From the NCBI RefSeq assembly GCF_000716335.1, contig NZ_KL591020.1:142588-176239 (forward strand): a stretch of 33,652 nt of DNA. Reading direction: 5' to 3'. The position numbers were made by a program, and so were the translations under genes. The first letter of the stretch is position 1, and each line of letters begins with the position of its first letter. Of this stretch, positions 16,514 to 24,424 are shown piece after piece. Under the pieces are notes generated by a model. That model worked only from the letters and a program-made list of their open reading frames with translations. It searched no databases and was not told the DNA's origin. This stretch comes from Streptomyces sp. NRRL S-118. Lineage in GTDB: Bacteria; Actinomycetota; Actinomycetes; Streptomycetales; Streptomycetaceae.

Positions 16514-18181
16514 ATGGGGGCGGCGGCAGTGACGATGGACGGTTTCTTCGGCCCCGGGGCACAGGTCCCGCTCCAGGGCTCGGACGGGCAGACGGTGGCG
16601 ACGCATGCGCTCGCCTCCGCCGCGTACCGCGACGATCGCGTGGAGAAGATCCTCGAAGCCAACAACGAGTGGCACGAGTCGACGGTCAAGAAGGGCAAGT
16701 TCTCGCTGTTCGAGCCGAACCTCGGCGAGGCGTTCTCCCGGGCCGTGCAGGTCCGGATGCTGGGCGGGGCCCGCAAGCCCCTGATCCAGTCGTTCGGCAC
16801 CGAGCCGCAGCCCGTCGTCGAGCACTGCCTGGCCGCCACCAACATCCGCAAGCAGCGCGACAAGCTCCTCACCCTCATCACGGTCGTCTTCGGTGTCGCC
16901 TTCCTGCCCGGCATGCTCCTGTGGATGGCCGTCTTCCAGCTGCGCCGGACCCTGGCCGGCTCGACCGACAAGAAGCGCTCCGGCGCCCTCGGCGCCGCCC
17001 TGTTCGCCGCGGTCGGGATCCTCGCCCTGCTCTTCCTGTTCCGGCTGCCGTTCGGCGGCTTCATGGCGATCTACCTGCGGGTCATGATCGTCGCGCCGGT
17101 CATCGGCTGGTTCCTCGCCAAGCGGGTGTGCGAATCCACCGCCAAGGACCTGCGGGCGCGCTGGGACTCCCTCCTCAGCGGTGGCGGCGGCGTCGGACCC
17201 AAGATCCCCGAGGCAGTCCCCCAGGACCCCAACGAGACGGCTGCCGAGGAGCTGCGCCAGTCCCTGGAGAAGCTCACCGCCGAGCAGCGCTCCAACGTCG
17301 TCTTCTACGCCGGCCCCAAGGGCATACTCGGCATGGGGACCCGCTGGGGCAGCTGGCACCTCGCCGAGGAGCTCGTGCCCCAGGAGGGCAGGGAGATCCA
17401 CGCCTTCCGCACCTGGGACGTGATCCGGCCCATCCACGACCAGCTGAAGCTGCTGGAGCGCGGCACCCTCAAGACCGGATTCCCGGCGCCGTCCGTGAAG
17501 CACTGGATCGTCACCCCCGTGGGCGAGGGGGCCAAGGAGGTGGCCCGGCCGGAGGGCGAGGACATCGTCGCCTACCAGGTCAAGCCGCACGAGATACAGC
17601 GCGTCTGCAACGAGAACCAGTTCGGCAAGGGCAACCGGCACTACCTGGGCGTGCAGTTCGTGCTCTGGGACGGCCAGCTGGTCCTCACCATGATGGTCAC
17701 CGTCACGGCCCTCCTGCACACGCTGCGCATCGAGGTCACCGGCCATGCGCTGGGCCCCGTGCACTCGCTCTTCACGACGAAGCCGGAGCCCAAGAAGAAG
17801 GAGGTCTCCAAGACCGTCAGGTTCTGGGAGACCAAGGAGATCATGCTGCCGCTGATCGACAACGACGAGGTGGTGCGGCTGGCCGTCCGGGCGCCGCTGA
17901 CCTGGTTCCCGCCGGTCCTCGACTTTCTCGGCGGCAACCTGGTGCTGCCGGAGCCCTTCGGTCTGCGGCACGCCTGGGCGGCCCAGCCCTGGCGCCACCG
18001 CTTCATGGCCGACGACGCGATCCGCGCGGCGACGCCCGTGCTGCGGGCCGTGCACGCCGCCACGATCAAGATGCTCGACGAGCACGGGGTGGACACGGAG
18101 CGCTTCACCAACCGCTCGATGGTGCTCAGCGGCTTCGTCCAGGACCCGATGCCGAAGAAGGCGGACGTGTACGACGCATGA
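16514..18181 (+). CDS. Conserved membrane protein, function unknown
   Basis: A protein of about 555 aa that I do not recognise as a named family. The N-terminal 110 residues are soluble, with MDGFFGPGAQVPLQG near the start. Three hydrophobic segments follow (about residues 118-142, 155-178 and 180-200). A large soluble domain includes NVVFYAGPKGILGMGTRWG, and a further hydrophobic stretch (GQLVLTMMVTVTALLHTL) lies near residue 395. The start is uncertain: ATG 16514, GTG 16529 and ATG 16535 are all in frame and none has a strong SD. A longer upstream reading would run through the EF-G-like gene and is not real. It is convergent with the HIT gene. Confidence 0.85.
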   Translation: MGAAAVTMDGFFGPGAQVPLQGSDGQTVATHALASAAYRDDRVEKILEANNEWHESTVKKGKFSLFEPNLGEAFSRAVQVRMLGGARKPLIQSFGTEPQPVVEHCLAATNIRKQRDKLLTLITVVFGVAFLPGMLLWMAVFQLRRTLAGSTDKKRSGALGAALFAAVGILALLFLFRLPFGGFMAIYLRVMIVAPVIGWFLAKRVCESTAKDLRARWDSLLSGGGGVGPKIPEAVPQDPNETAAEELRQSLEKLTAEQRSNVVFYAGPKGILGMGTRWGSWHLAEELVPQEGREIHAFRTWDVIRPIHDQLKLLERGTLKTGFPAPSVKHWIVTPVGEGAKEVARPEGEDIVAYQVKPHEIQRVCNENQFGKGNRHYLGVQFVLWDGQLVLTMMVTVTALLHTLRIEVTGHALGPVHSLFTTKPEPKKKEVSKTVRFWETKEIMLPLIDNDEVVRLAVRAPLTWFPPVLDFLGGNLVLPEPFGLRHAWAAQPWRHRFMADDAIRAATPVLRAVHAATIKMLDEHGVDTERFTNRSMVLSGFVQDPMPKKADVYDA

Positions 18182-18188
18182 TCAGCAC

Positions 18189-18222
18189 GCCCGGGGCCGC
18201 TCCGCCCGGAGGAGCCCCGGGC
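18189..18222. terminator. Bidirectional terminator between convergent genes
   Basis: An outer 9-bp stem GCCCGGGGC/GCCCCGGGC, a 2x2 internal loop, and an inner 4-bp stem CTCC/GGAG on a GCCC loop. It lies between the plus-strand membrane protein (stop 18181) and the minus-strand HIT gene (stop 18250) and can serve both. Confidence 0.75.
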
Positions 18223-18249
18223 GGTCGCGGGCCGGGCGGGGCAAGGTGC

Positions 18250-18801
18250 CTATGCGGTGGCGGGCCAGGCGTCGGCGAGCATCTGCCGGGTGTCCGCGAG
18301 GAGTTGCGGCAGCACCTTGGTGTGGCCGACGACCGGCATGAAGTTGGTGTCACCGCCCCAGCGCGGGACGATGTGCTGGTGCAGATGGGCGGCGATCCCG
18401 GCGCCGGCGGCCCCGCCCTGGTTGATGCCGATGTTGAACCCGTGCGCCCCTGAGGCGGTGCGCAGCGCGGTCATCGCCTGCTTGGTGAGCAGTGCGAGCT
18501 CGGCCGTCTCGGCCTCGTCCAGCTCCGTGTAGTCGGCGACGTGCCGGAACGGCACCACCATGAGGTGCCCGCCGTTGTACGGGTACAGGTTGAGCACCGC
18601 GTACACCGTCTCGCCGCGGGCGACGACCAGGCCGTCCACGTCGGACTTCGCCGGGATGGTGCAGAACGGACAGCCGTCGTCGGCACCGGGGCCGGTCGGC
18701 TTGTTCTCCCCCTGGATGTACGCCATCCGATGGGGCGTCCACAGTCGCTGGAACGCGTCAGGCGTCCCGACTCCGATCTGCTGCTCCGGCTCAGTCGTCA
18801 T
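18250..18801 (-). CDS. HIT-family nucleotide hydrolase/phosphorylase (Ap4A phosphorylase-like)
   Basis: A 183-aa HIT-superfamily protein. The histidine-triad variant HLHQH (139-143), followed by IVPRW, is the nucleophile site. CPFC (44-47) is part of a probable zinc site. The homologue in the same position next to thrS in M. tuberculosis (Rv2613c) was described as a diadenosine tetraphosphate phosphorylase, so dinucleoside polyphosphate breakdown is the best guess. The ATG at 18801 has no SD. TATGCT lies exactly 7 nt upstream, which fits a leaderless transcript. An in-frame ATG four codons earlier (18813) would overlap that box. Confidence 0.9.
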   Translation of the reverse strand: MTTEPEQQIGVGTPDAFQRLWTPHRMAYIQGENKPTGPGADDGCPFCTIPAKSDVDGLVVARGETVYAVLNLYPYNGGHLMVVPFRHVADYTELDEAETAELALLTKQAMTALRTASGAHGFNIGINQGGAAGAGIAAHLHQHIVPRWGGDTNFMPVVGHTKVLPQLLADTRQMLADAWPATA

Positions 18802-18808
18802 GCGGGCC

Positions 18809-18814
18809 AGCATA
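18809..18814 (-). promoter_or_regulatory. -10 box of a likely leaderless HIT-gene promoter
   Basis: TATGCT on the minus strand is followed by 7 nt and then ATG, so transcription would start at or beside the start codon. No good -35 hexamer is seen. Confidence 0.5.
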
Positions 18815-18840
18815 TTCGCTGACGGTTACAGCCGGAGCGG

Positions 18841-18873
18841 CGAGGGGCGGCCCCTGCCCGGGACCGCCCCTCG
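18841..18873 (-). terminator. Terminator downstream of thrS
   Basis: A perfect 10-bp stem CGAGGGGCGG/CCGCCCCTCG with a 13-nt loop, 23 bases past the thrS stop and upstream of the HIT gene. It separates the two minus-strand transcripts. Confidence 0.75.
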
Positions 18874-18895
18874 TCTCAGCTTCCTGTCACGACCG

Positions 18896-20878
18896 TCACA
18901 CCTGGACGCGGCGCTCCACGACGTCGGCCAGCTTGGCGAGGGCCTCGTCCTTGGGGATGCCGTTCTCCTGCGAACCGTCGCGGTAGCGGAAGGAGACGGT
19001 GCCGGCATTCATGTCGTCATCGCCCACGATGACCATGAACGGGACCTTCTGCTTCTGCGCGTTCCGGATCTTCTTCTGCATCCGGTCCGAGGAGGCGTCC
19101 ACCTCGACCCGCAACCCCTTCTTCTTCGCCTCGGCGGCGAACTCCTGGAGGTACGGGACGTGCGCGTCGCCGATCGGGATGCCGACCGCCTGGACCGGAG
19201 CCAGCCACGCCGGGAAGGCACCCGCGTAGTGCTCCAGCAGCACGGCGAAGAAGCGCTCGATGCTTCCGAAGAGCGCCCTGTGGATCATGACCGGACGCTG
19301 CTTGGAGCCGTCGGCCGCGGTGTACTCCAGGTTGAAGCGCTTCGGCTGCTGGAAGTCGACCTGGATGGTCGACATCTGCCAGGAGCGGCCGATGGCGTCC
19401 TTCGCCTGGACGGAGATCTTCGGGCCGTAGTACGCGGCGCCGCCCGGGTCGGGGACGAGCGGCAGGCCCTGCTTCTCGGCCGCCTGGCGCAGCGCCTCGG
19501 TGGCCTCCTCCCACTCCTCGTCCTCGCCGATGAACTTGTCGGACTCGGGGTCGCGGGTGGACAGCTCCAGCTCGAAGTCGGTCAGGCCGTAGTCGCGCAG
19601 CAGGTCCAGGACGAAGGTCAGGAGCGAGTCGAGCTCCTGCGGCATCTGCTCCTTGGTGCAGTAGATGTGCGAGTCGTCCTGGGTGAAGCCGCGGGCGCGG
19701 GTCAGCCCGTGCACGACGCCCGACTTCTCGTACCGGTACACAGTGCCGAACTCGAACAGCCGCAGCGGCAGCTCGCGGTAGGAACGGCCGCGCGCCCGGA
19801 AGATCAGGTTGTGCATGGGGCAGTTCATCGCCTTGAGGCGGTAGTTCTGCCCGTCGAACTCCAGGGGCGGGAACATCGCGTCCGCGTAGTTCGGCAGGTG
19901 CCCCGAGGTCTCGAAGAGCTGCTCCTTCGAGATGTGCGGGGTGTTCACGAACTCGTAGTCGGCGTCCTCGTGGCGCTTGCGCGAGTAGGTCTCCATCTCG
20001 CGGCGGACGATGCCGCCCTTGGGGTGGAAGACGGCCAGACCGGAGCCCAGCTCCTCGGGGATGGAGAACAGGTCGAGCTCGGCGCCCAGCTTGCGGTGGT
20101 CGCGCTTCTCGGCCTCGACGAGGAAGTCCAGGTACGCCTTCAGCTCGTCCTTCGAGGGCCACGCGGTGCCGTAGATGCGCTGCAGCTGCGGGTTCTTCTC
20201 GCTGCCGCGCCAGTAGGCCGCGGCGGAGCGCATCAGCTTGAACGCCGGGATGTTCCGGGTGGTGGGCAGGTGGGGACCCCGGCAGAGGTCCTTCCAGCAC
20301 AGCTCGCCGGTCTTGGCGTCGAGGTTGTCGTAGATGGTCAGCTCGCCGCCGCCCACCTCGGCGTCGGCGCCCTCGGCGGCCTGGGCGGCGTTGCCCTTGA
20401 GGCCGATGAGCTCCAGCTTGTACGGCTCGTCCGCGAGCTCCTCGCGGGCGGCCTCGTCGCTGGTGACGCGGCGCGAGAACCGCTGCCCCCGCTTCTGGAT
20501 CTCCTGCATCTTCTTCTCGATGCGCTTGAGGTCCTCGGGGGTGAACGGCTCGGCGACGTCGAAGTCGTAGTAGAAGCCGTCCTTGACCGGCGGGCCGATG
20601 CCCAGCTTGGCCTCGGGGAAGAGCTCCTGCACGGCCTGCGCCATGACGTGCGCGGTGGAGTGCCGCAGGATGTTCAGGCCGTCCTCGGAGGAGATCCCGA
20701 CCGGCTCGACGGTCTCGCCGTCCCGGACCTCGTACGCGAGGTCCTTGAGCTCGCCCGCGACGCGCGCCGCCACGACGGTGCGGTCGCCGGCGAAGAGGTC
20801 GGCGGCGGTAGTGCCCGTCGTCACCACGCGCTCTTCCCGCTCGGAATCGCGTTGGATGATCACACGGACGTCTGACAC
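18896..20878 (-). CDS. thrS: Threonyl-tRNA synthetase
   Basis: A 660-aa class II synthetase that charges tRNA-Thr. Domain order: N-terminal TGS domain (about residues 1-60); editing domain with HSTAH and [11 protein letters not shown] (the H-x3-H and C-x3-H metal or editing residues); class II catalytic core with the zinc-binding MNCPMHN, motif 2 around [13 protein letters not shown], and motif 3 near [20 protein letters not shown]-terminal anticodon-binding domain. The GTG at 20878 has a good SD (AGGAG, 7 nt). The 119-bp upstream gap is too short and lacks the motifs for a T-box leader. It precedes the HIT gene, as in mycobacteria. Confidence 0.97.
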   Translation of the reverse strand: MSDVRVIIQRDSEREERVVTTGTTAADLFAGDRTVVAARVAGELKDLAYEVRDGETVEPVGISSEDGLNILRHSTAHVMAQAVQELFPEAKLGIGPPVKDGFYYDFDVAEPFTPEDLKRIEKKMQEIQKRGQRFSRRVTSDEAAREELADEPYKLELIGLKGNAAQAAEGADAEVGGGELTIYDNLDAKTGELCWKDLCRGPHLPTTRNIPAFKLMRSAAAYWRGSEKNPQLQRIYGTAWPSKDELKAYLDFLVEAEKRDHRKLGAELDLFSIPEELGSGLAVFHPKGGIVRREMETYSRKRHEDADYEFVNTPHISKEQLFETSGHLPNYADAMFPPLEFDGQNYRLKAMNCPMHNLIFRARGRSYRELPLRLFEFGTVYRYEKSGVVHGLTRARGFTQDDSHIYCTKEQMPQELDSLLTFVLDLLRDYGLTDFELELSTRDPESDKFIGEDEEWEEATEALRQAAEKQGLPLVPDPGGAAYYGPKISVQAKDAIGRSWQMSTIQVDFQQPKRFNLEYTAADGSKQRPVMIHRALFGSIERFFAVLLEHYAGAFPAWLAPVQAVGIPIGDAHVPYLQEFAAEAKKKGLRVEVDASSDRMQKKIRNAQKQKVPFMVIVGDDDMNAGTVSFRYRDGSQENGIPKDEALAKLADVVERRVQV

Positions 20879-20927
20879 CGGTCTCTCCTGCCTGAAGGGG
20901 AAGCGCCGCAGTCGTATCGCGCGCGCC

Positions 20928-20943
20928 GTACCGCATGGTACCG
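20928..20943. repeat. Short direct repeat in the thrS upstream region
   Basis: GTACCG occurs at 20928-20933 and 20938-20943, exactly 10 bp apart, about 50-65 bp before the thrS start. This could be two same-face half-sites for a regulator, or chance. Confidence 0.3.
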
Positions 20944-20997
20944 AGCGACCGCCTCGCCCCGCGAAACGGTTTCCCCTCGTCCGCGCCCTCCGCGCGG

Positions 20998-22224
20998 TCA
21001 GTCGCCGGGCCCGCCGCTCTCCCCGTGGAAGTCCGGGTGCTCGTGGAGCGACTTCATCAGCCGGTCCCGTTCCTCCTCGTCCACCTGCACGGGGGCCACT
21101 CCCGAGGCGTCGGTCAGCCGCCGGAAGCCGCCCCGGCTCTCCAGCCGCCCCGTGATCCGCACGGGCAGCCCGAGCAGGTGGGCCTGCCCGGCCGTGCGGT
21201 ACGCGTCCTCGTCCAGTGCCACCCGTACGTGCGGCACCTCGGCGCCCGCCAGCACCCGCAGGCGCACGGTGCCGGCGCCGCGCGGCCCGGACCGCCGCAT
21301 CCGTACCACCGCGCCGGTGATCCGGACGGGGACGGACGGCTCGTCCCGGAGGTAGCGCGCCCCGGCCTCGCGCAGCGCGGGCAGGTCGCCCGGGGAGAAC
21401 TCCACCGGTTCGGGCCGGGCCGCGCACCCCTCGGGCACGTCCACGGCCGGGGCCCACTCCAGGGCGATCCGGGCGCCTTCGGAGCCGCGTACGAGGGCGA
21501 TCAGCGCCTCGGTGAGCTCCCGGCTCACGCCCGCCTCGACGGCGGTGTCGAAGGCGTCGTGCCGGCCGGTGGCCCGGCGGTAGTCGACGGCCTCCCGGGC
21601 GGCGTACAGGGCGTGGTGGAGGCGGGCGGTGACGGGCCTGCCCGGTTCGACGGGAACGAACGCCGTCAGCCCGCGCCCGCCCGGCGCCGCCGCCACGAGC
21701 ACGCCCTCCAGGAGGGCCTGGGCCTGCCGCCGGTGCCGCGCGCCGTGGTAGCCGGCCCGGCCGCGCACCGCGAGGGCGCCGGCGAGGAGGACCTGGCGGG
21801 CGGCGGAGCGCAGGTGCTCCTCCGCGGTCCAGGTGGCGGTGCCGGAGGGTCCCGGGGGGACGTCGCGCCACCAGCGGATCTCGTCGCTGGGCACGGTGAG
21901 TCCGACGAGCACCTCGCGGGCGGAGGGCGCGGGGCAGCGGGCGAGCGCGGTGAGCGCCTCCCCGAGGAGGTCCTCGCAGTCGGGGAAGGCGCGGCTCTCG
22001 GGGACGAGGAGGCTGAGGGGGGCGGTGCCCGGGCCCGGCGGGGTCCAGCGGCTGTAGCGGCCGGCCGCGCCGCCGCGCCGCCGCCAGCCGTGCCGGCCCA
22101 GCAGCGCGCCGAGGACGAGCGGGTCGACGTGGGCGGGGTCGGGGGCGGTGCCCTTCCACGGGGGCGGAGGGCCGGTCAGGGGGCTGGGATGGGGCCGCAT
22201 GGGTTCGTCGCTCGGCCGGTGCAT
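20998..22224 (-). CDS. Unknown 408-aa protein, partner of DUF4365 gene
   Basis: I do not recognise a family. The N-terminal third is Pro/Gly rich, then an Ala/Arg-rich helical region. It contains [13 protein letters not shown] and [15 protein letters not shown], and [19 protein letters not shown] near the centre. The last 100 residues form a beta-rich segment ([16 protein letters not shown] ... [16 protein letters not shown]), two similar VPVRITG / LPVRITG strands suggestive of a small barrel such as an OB-like fold. No membrane segment is seen. The ATG at 22224 shares one base with the DUF4365 stop (TGATG), so the two are co-translated and probably act together. Confidence 0.8.
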   Translation of the reverse strand: MHRPSDEPMRPHPSPLTGPPPPWKGTAPDPAHVDPLVLGALLGRHGWRRRGGAAGRYSRWTPPGPGTAPLSLLVPESRAFPDCEDLLGEALTALARCPAPSAREVLVGLTVPSDEIRWWRDVPPGPSGTATWTAEEHLRSAARQVLLAGALAVRGRAGYHGARHRRQAQALLEGVLVAAAPGGRGLTAFVPVEPGRPVTARLHHALYAAREAVDYRRATGRHDAFDTAVEAGVSRELTEALIALVRGSEGARIALEWAPAVDVPEGCAARPEPVEFSPGDLPALREAGARYLRDEPSVPVRITGAVVRMRRSGPRGAGTVRLRVLAGAEVPHVRVALDEDAYRTAGQAHLLGLPVRITGRLESRGGFRRLTDASGVAPVQVDEEERDRLMKSLHEHPDFHGESGGPGD

Positions 22225-22820
22225 CAGGGTCTTCCTCCCGCCCCGACCCGGGTCATGATCTCGCAGAGCGCCCGGTCGTCGAAGATCCGCGTCGTGGGGA
22301 TGCGCACGGTGGTGCGGCGCCTGCCGGTGACCGGGTGGCCCGCGAGGTTGGTCCAGTAGCAGCAGTGCCTCAGGTCGAGGCGGTCGTGGCCGGCGCGCAG
22401 CCAGTCCTCCCGTGTCCTGGGGACGATCATCACGACCAGGATCTTGTGCACCGAGACGGGGGTGCGGGCGAGCTTCACCAGGTGGTCGTTGTCGAGGGTG
22501 AAGGAGAAGGCGGGCCCCGGTGGGTGCGGGGGGATCTGGTACGTGGCCTTGAGCTGCACCTTGATGGTGACCTCGTCGTCGACCACGTGTCCCGGCGCGC
22601 TGTGGCTGACGTGCCAGTCGATGCCGTTGTCCGGAAAGGGCTGGGAGAGCGAGCAGCCCGCGGCGGCCGCGACCGCGTGGAGGTAGCCCACTTGGAGGGT
22701 CTCCATGCAGGCGGTGGTGGCGAGTCCGCCCCGCAGCGGCGCGAGTTGCTGGGGCAGCAGCCCTCCCCCTCGGCTGTCGGCGCGGGATGTGCCCCCAGGT
22801 TCGGGCTGCGCGAGCGCCAT
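22224..22820 (-). CDS. DUF4365 domain protein, restriction-endonuclease-like fold
   Basis: A 198-aa protein matching DUF4365, a domain placed in the PD-(D/E)xK nuclease-like superfamily. Visible core: D68 in NGIDWHV and Q89-L-K91 in IKVQLKAT, that is D-x20-(Q)xK. The acidic residue of the second site is replaced by Gln, so activity is uncertain. C-terminal blocks ([15 protein letters not shown] and [10 protein letters not shown]) are family-like. The N-terminal 38 residues look non-conserved, so the METLQVGY methionine (about residue 39) could be the true start. The ATG at 22820 has AAGAG close upstream. It is first in a two-gene unit, divergent from a DnaQ-like exonuclease. Confidence 0.85.
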   Translation of the reverse strand: MALAQPEPGGTSRADSRGGGLLPQQLAPLRGGLATTACMETLQVGYLHAVAAAAGCSLSQPFPDNGIDWHVSHSAPGHVVDDEVTIKVQLKATYQIPPHPPGPAFSFTLDNDHLVKLARTPVSVHKILVVMIVPRTREDWLRAGHDRLDLRHCCYWTNLAGHPVTGRRRTTVRIPTTRIFDDRALCEIMTRVGAGGRP

Positions 22821-22974
22821 GGCTCTTCATGCCTTCCGGGCGACGACGGGGCGTCAGTTCGACGGTCCCTCACCTGTGTTGTCACCACGTTGCGTACGGG
22901 GCAAACGGCGCGGGTATCACCGTTTCGGGCAGGGGATCACGCCATCTGCCGGGCATGTGCGAGGAGTTCGGGGT

Positions 22975-23703
22975 ATGACGCTCTGGTTCGAGGGGCCCCT
23001 GGCCGCATTCGACACGGAAACCACCGGAATCGACGTCGAGCAGGACCGCATCGTGTCGGCCGCCGTCGTCGTCCAGGACGCCGCGGGAGGGCGGGTGCGG
23101 ACCACCCGCTGGCTGGTCAATCCGGGCATACCGGTGCCGCCGGCCGCCACGGAGGTCCACGGCCTGACGGACGATCACCTCCAGCGCAACGGGCGCTGGC
23201 CGGCGCCCGTGATGGAGGAGATAGGCCGGACGCTGGCGGAGCACTGCGCGGCGGGGCGCCCGCTGGTGGTGATGAACGCGCCGTTCGACCTGACGCTGCT
23301 GGACCGGGAGCTGCGCCGCCACCGGGCCTCGTCGCTCGACCGCTACCTGCAGAACGTGCCGCTGTGCGTCCTGGATCCGCGCGTCCTGGACAAGCACGTG
23401 GACCGGTACCGCAAGGGCCGGCGCACGCTGACGGACCTGTGCGAGCACTACGGGGTGGCGCTGGAGGGCGCGCACGACGCGGCAGCCGACGCGACGGCGG
23501 CGCTGGAGGTCGTACGGGCCGTGGGGCAGCGGTTCGCGACGCGGCTGGAGCGGCTGTCGCCGGCGGAGCTGCACACCTTGCAGGCGGTGTGGCACGCGGC
23601 GCAGGCCCGGGGGCTCCAGGCGTGGTTCGCGCGCAACGGGTCGGACGAGGCGGTGGATCCGGCGTGGCCGCTGCGCCCGGAGGTTCCGGCGGCCGCCGCG
23701 TGA
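22975..23703 (+). CDS. DnaQ-like 3'-5' exonuclease (DEDDh family)
   Basis: A 242-aa exonuclease-domain protein. All DEDDh residues are present: ExoI D13 and E15 in FDTETTG, ExoII D105 in NAPFDLTLLD, and ExoIII H167 and D172 in HDAAADA. It is a stand-alone proofreading-type nuclease, similar to the DNA polymerase III epsilon domain, with an extra 60-residue C-terminal tail. It may act on DNA or RNA, and the substrate cannot be told. The ATG at 22975 has GAGGAG 8 nt upstream. Longer upstream readings cross the divergent promoter region. It ends at a strong terminator. Exonuclease next to a DUF4365 pair may be coincidental. Confidence 0.93.
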   Translation: MTLWFEGPLAAFDTETTGIDVEQDRIVSAAVVVQDAAGGRVRTTRWLVNPGIPVPPAATEVHGLTDDHLQRNGRWPAPVMEEIGRTLAEHCAAGRPLVVMNAPFDLTLLDRELRRHRASSLDRYLQNVPLCVLDPRVLDKHVDRYRKGRRTLTDLCEHYGVALEGAHDAAADATAALEVVRAVGQRFATRLERLSPAELHTLQAVWHAAQARGLQAWFARNGSDEAVDPAWPLRPEVPAAAA

Positions 23704-23723
23704 CGCACGGCCACGGGATGCAG

Positions 23724-23756
23724 AAAGCCGGTCCGCGCGATGACGGACCGGCTTTT
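23724..23756 (+). terminator. Rho-independent terminator of the exonuclease gene
   Basis: A perfect 12-bp stem AAAGCCGGTCCG/CGGACCGGCTTT with an 8-nt loop, ending in TTTT, 20 bases past the stop. It may also stop transcription of the convergent tRNA-Val. Confidence 0.9.
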
Positions 23757-23761
23757 CCCGG

Positions 23762-23833
23762 TGGGCGATACTGGGTTCGAACCAGTGACCTCTTCGGTGT
23801 GAACGAAGCGCTCTCCCACTGAGCTAATCGCCC
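23762..23833 (-). tRNA. tRNA-Val (anticodon CAC), copy 1
   Basis: A 72-nt gene with complete cloverleaf: 7-bp acceptor GGGCGAT/ATCGCCC, D arm GCTC/GAGC, anticodon stem CTTCG/CGAAG with loop TTCACAC (anticodon CAC, reads GUG), and T arm ACTGG/CCAGT with TTCGAAC. The discriminator is A. CCA is not encoded. It is identical to the copy at 26788-26859. Confidence 0.97.
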
Positions 23834-23846
23834 GGGAACGCACTGA

Positions 23847-23876
23847 ACCATACAGGTCCGGGCGCGTTTCCTTCAA
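23847..23876 (-). promoter_or_regulatory. Promoter of tRNA-Val copy 1
   Basis: On the minus strand, TTGAAG (23871-23876) and TATGGT (23847-23852) are 18 bp apart, ending 13 bases before the tRNA 5' end. This is a strong match to the main sigma factor consensus. Confidence 0.7.
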
Positions 23877-23883
23877 ACCGCAT

Positions 23884-24333
23884 TCAGGTCCCGGCCAGGC
23901 GGGCGGCCAGCGCCCGGCGTCCGGCGCGCATCATCAGCGTGTGGTTGACGCGGAAGAAGGGGCGGGCGGGGACGGCGAGACGCCGCAGCAGGGGCCTGCG
24001 GACGTCCACCTCCTGTTCGTAGACGGCGCGGGTGGAGTGGGCCCCGTCGGCGGCCACGGTCCAGCGGGCCCAGCCCTCGAGGTCCCCGCCGAGCCCGACC
24101 TCCAGCACGCGCGCGTGCGGGTCCTCACGGCGCGCGGTGACGGTGACCCGGAGGTCGTACGGGAGGACGGACCGCACGCGCACGCGACCCCGCCGCTCGT
24201 CGATCCGGGCCGCCTCGCGCACCTGCGGCCACCAGCGCGGGTAGTCGTCGGGCGCCGCCAGCACCGCGTAGACGGCGGCCGGCGGGGCGGGCAGGTTCCA
24301 GACGCTGCGGAAGCGGTAGTGACTCCAGTCCAT
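23884..24333 (-). CDS. SRPBCC (START/polyketide cyclase-like) family protein
   Basis: A 149-aa single-domain protein of the SRPBCC ligand-binding fold. The N-terminal strand (HYRFRSVWNLPAPPAAVYAVL) and the PDDYPRWWPQV segment are typical of the family. Later strands (RVRVRSVLPYDLRVTVTARR and TRAVYEQEVDV) form the curved sheet, and a C-terminal helix closes the cavity. The ligand and role are unknown. The ATG at 24333 has only a weak SD. The true gene is this 450-base part of a longer open frame. It is divergent from the large membrane gene, with a perfect palindrome between them. Confidence 0.88.
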   Translation of the reverse strand: MDWSHYRFRSVWNLPAPPAAVYAVLAAPDDYPRWWPQVREAARIDERRGRVRVRSVLPYDLRVTVTARREDPHARVLEVGLGGDLEGWARWTVAADGAHSTRAVYEQEVDVRRPLLRRLAVPARPFFRVNHTLMMRAGRRALAARLAGT

Positions 24334-24357
24334 GACAGGAAGTCTCGCCGCCTGGGG

Positions 24358-24381
24358 CGTACTCACACGGATATGAGTACG
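24358..24381. promoter_or_regulatory. Perfect 8-bp palindromic operator candidate in a divergent promoter region
   Basis: CGTACTCA (24358-24365) and TGAGTACG (24374-24381) are exact inverted copies separated by 8 bp. The site is centred in the 91-bp gap between the divergent SRPBCC and membrane-protein genes. Its AT-richer half-sites stand out from the GC-rich surroundings. It could be a binding site for a dimeric regulator controlling both genes. No adjacent regulator gene is seen. Confidence 0.6.
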
Positions 24382-24424
24382 AGCCCTCATGCCGAGCGGT
24401 GTGGCGCGGACCACACTCCGCGGT

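Noticed and set aside
20879..20997. T-box riboswitch upstream of thrS
   Set aside because: The gap is only 119 bp, and no T-box consensus or specifier stem is visible.
22975..23703. Housekeeping DNA polymerase III epsilon subunit (dnaQ)
   Set aside because: The DEDDh domain is clear, but the protein is a small stand-alone exonuclease with a different C-terminus and no replication context. It is left as DnaQ-like.
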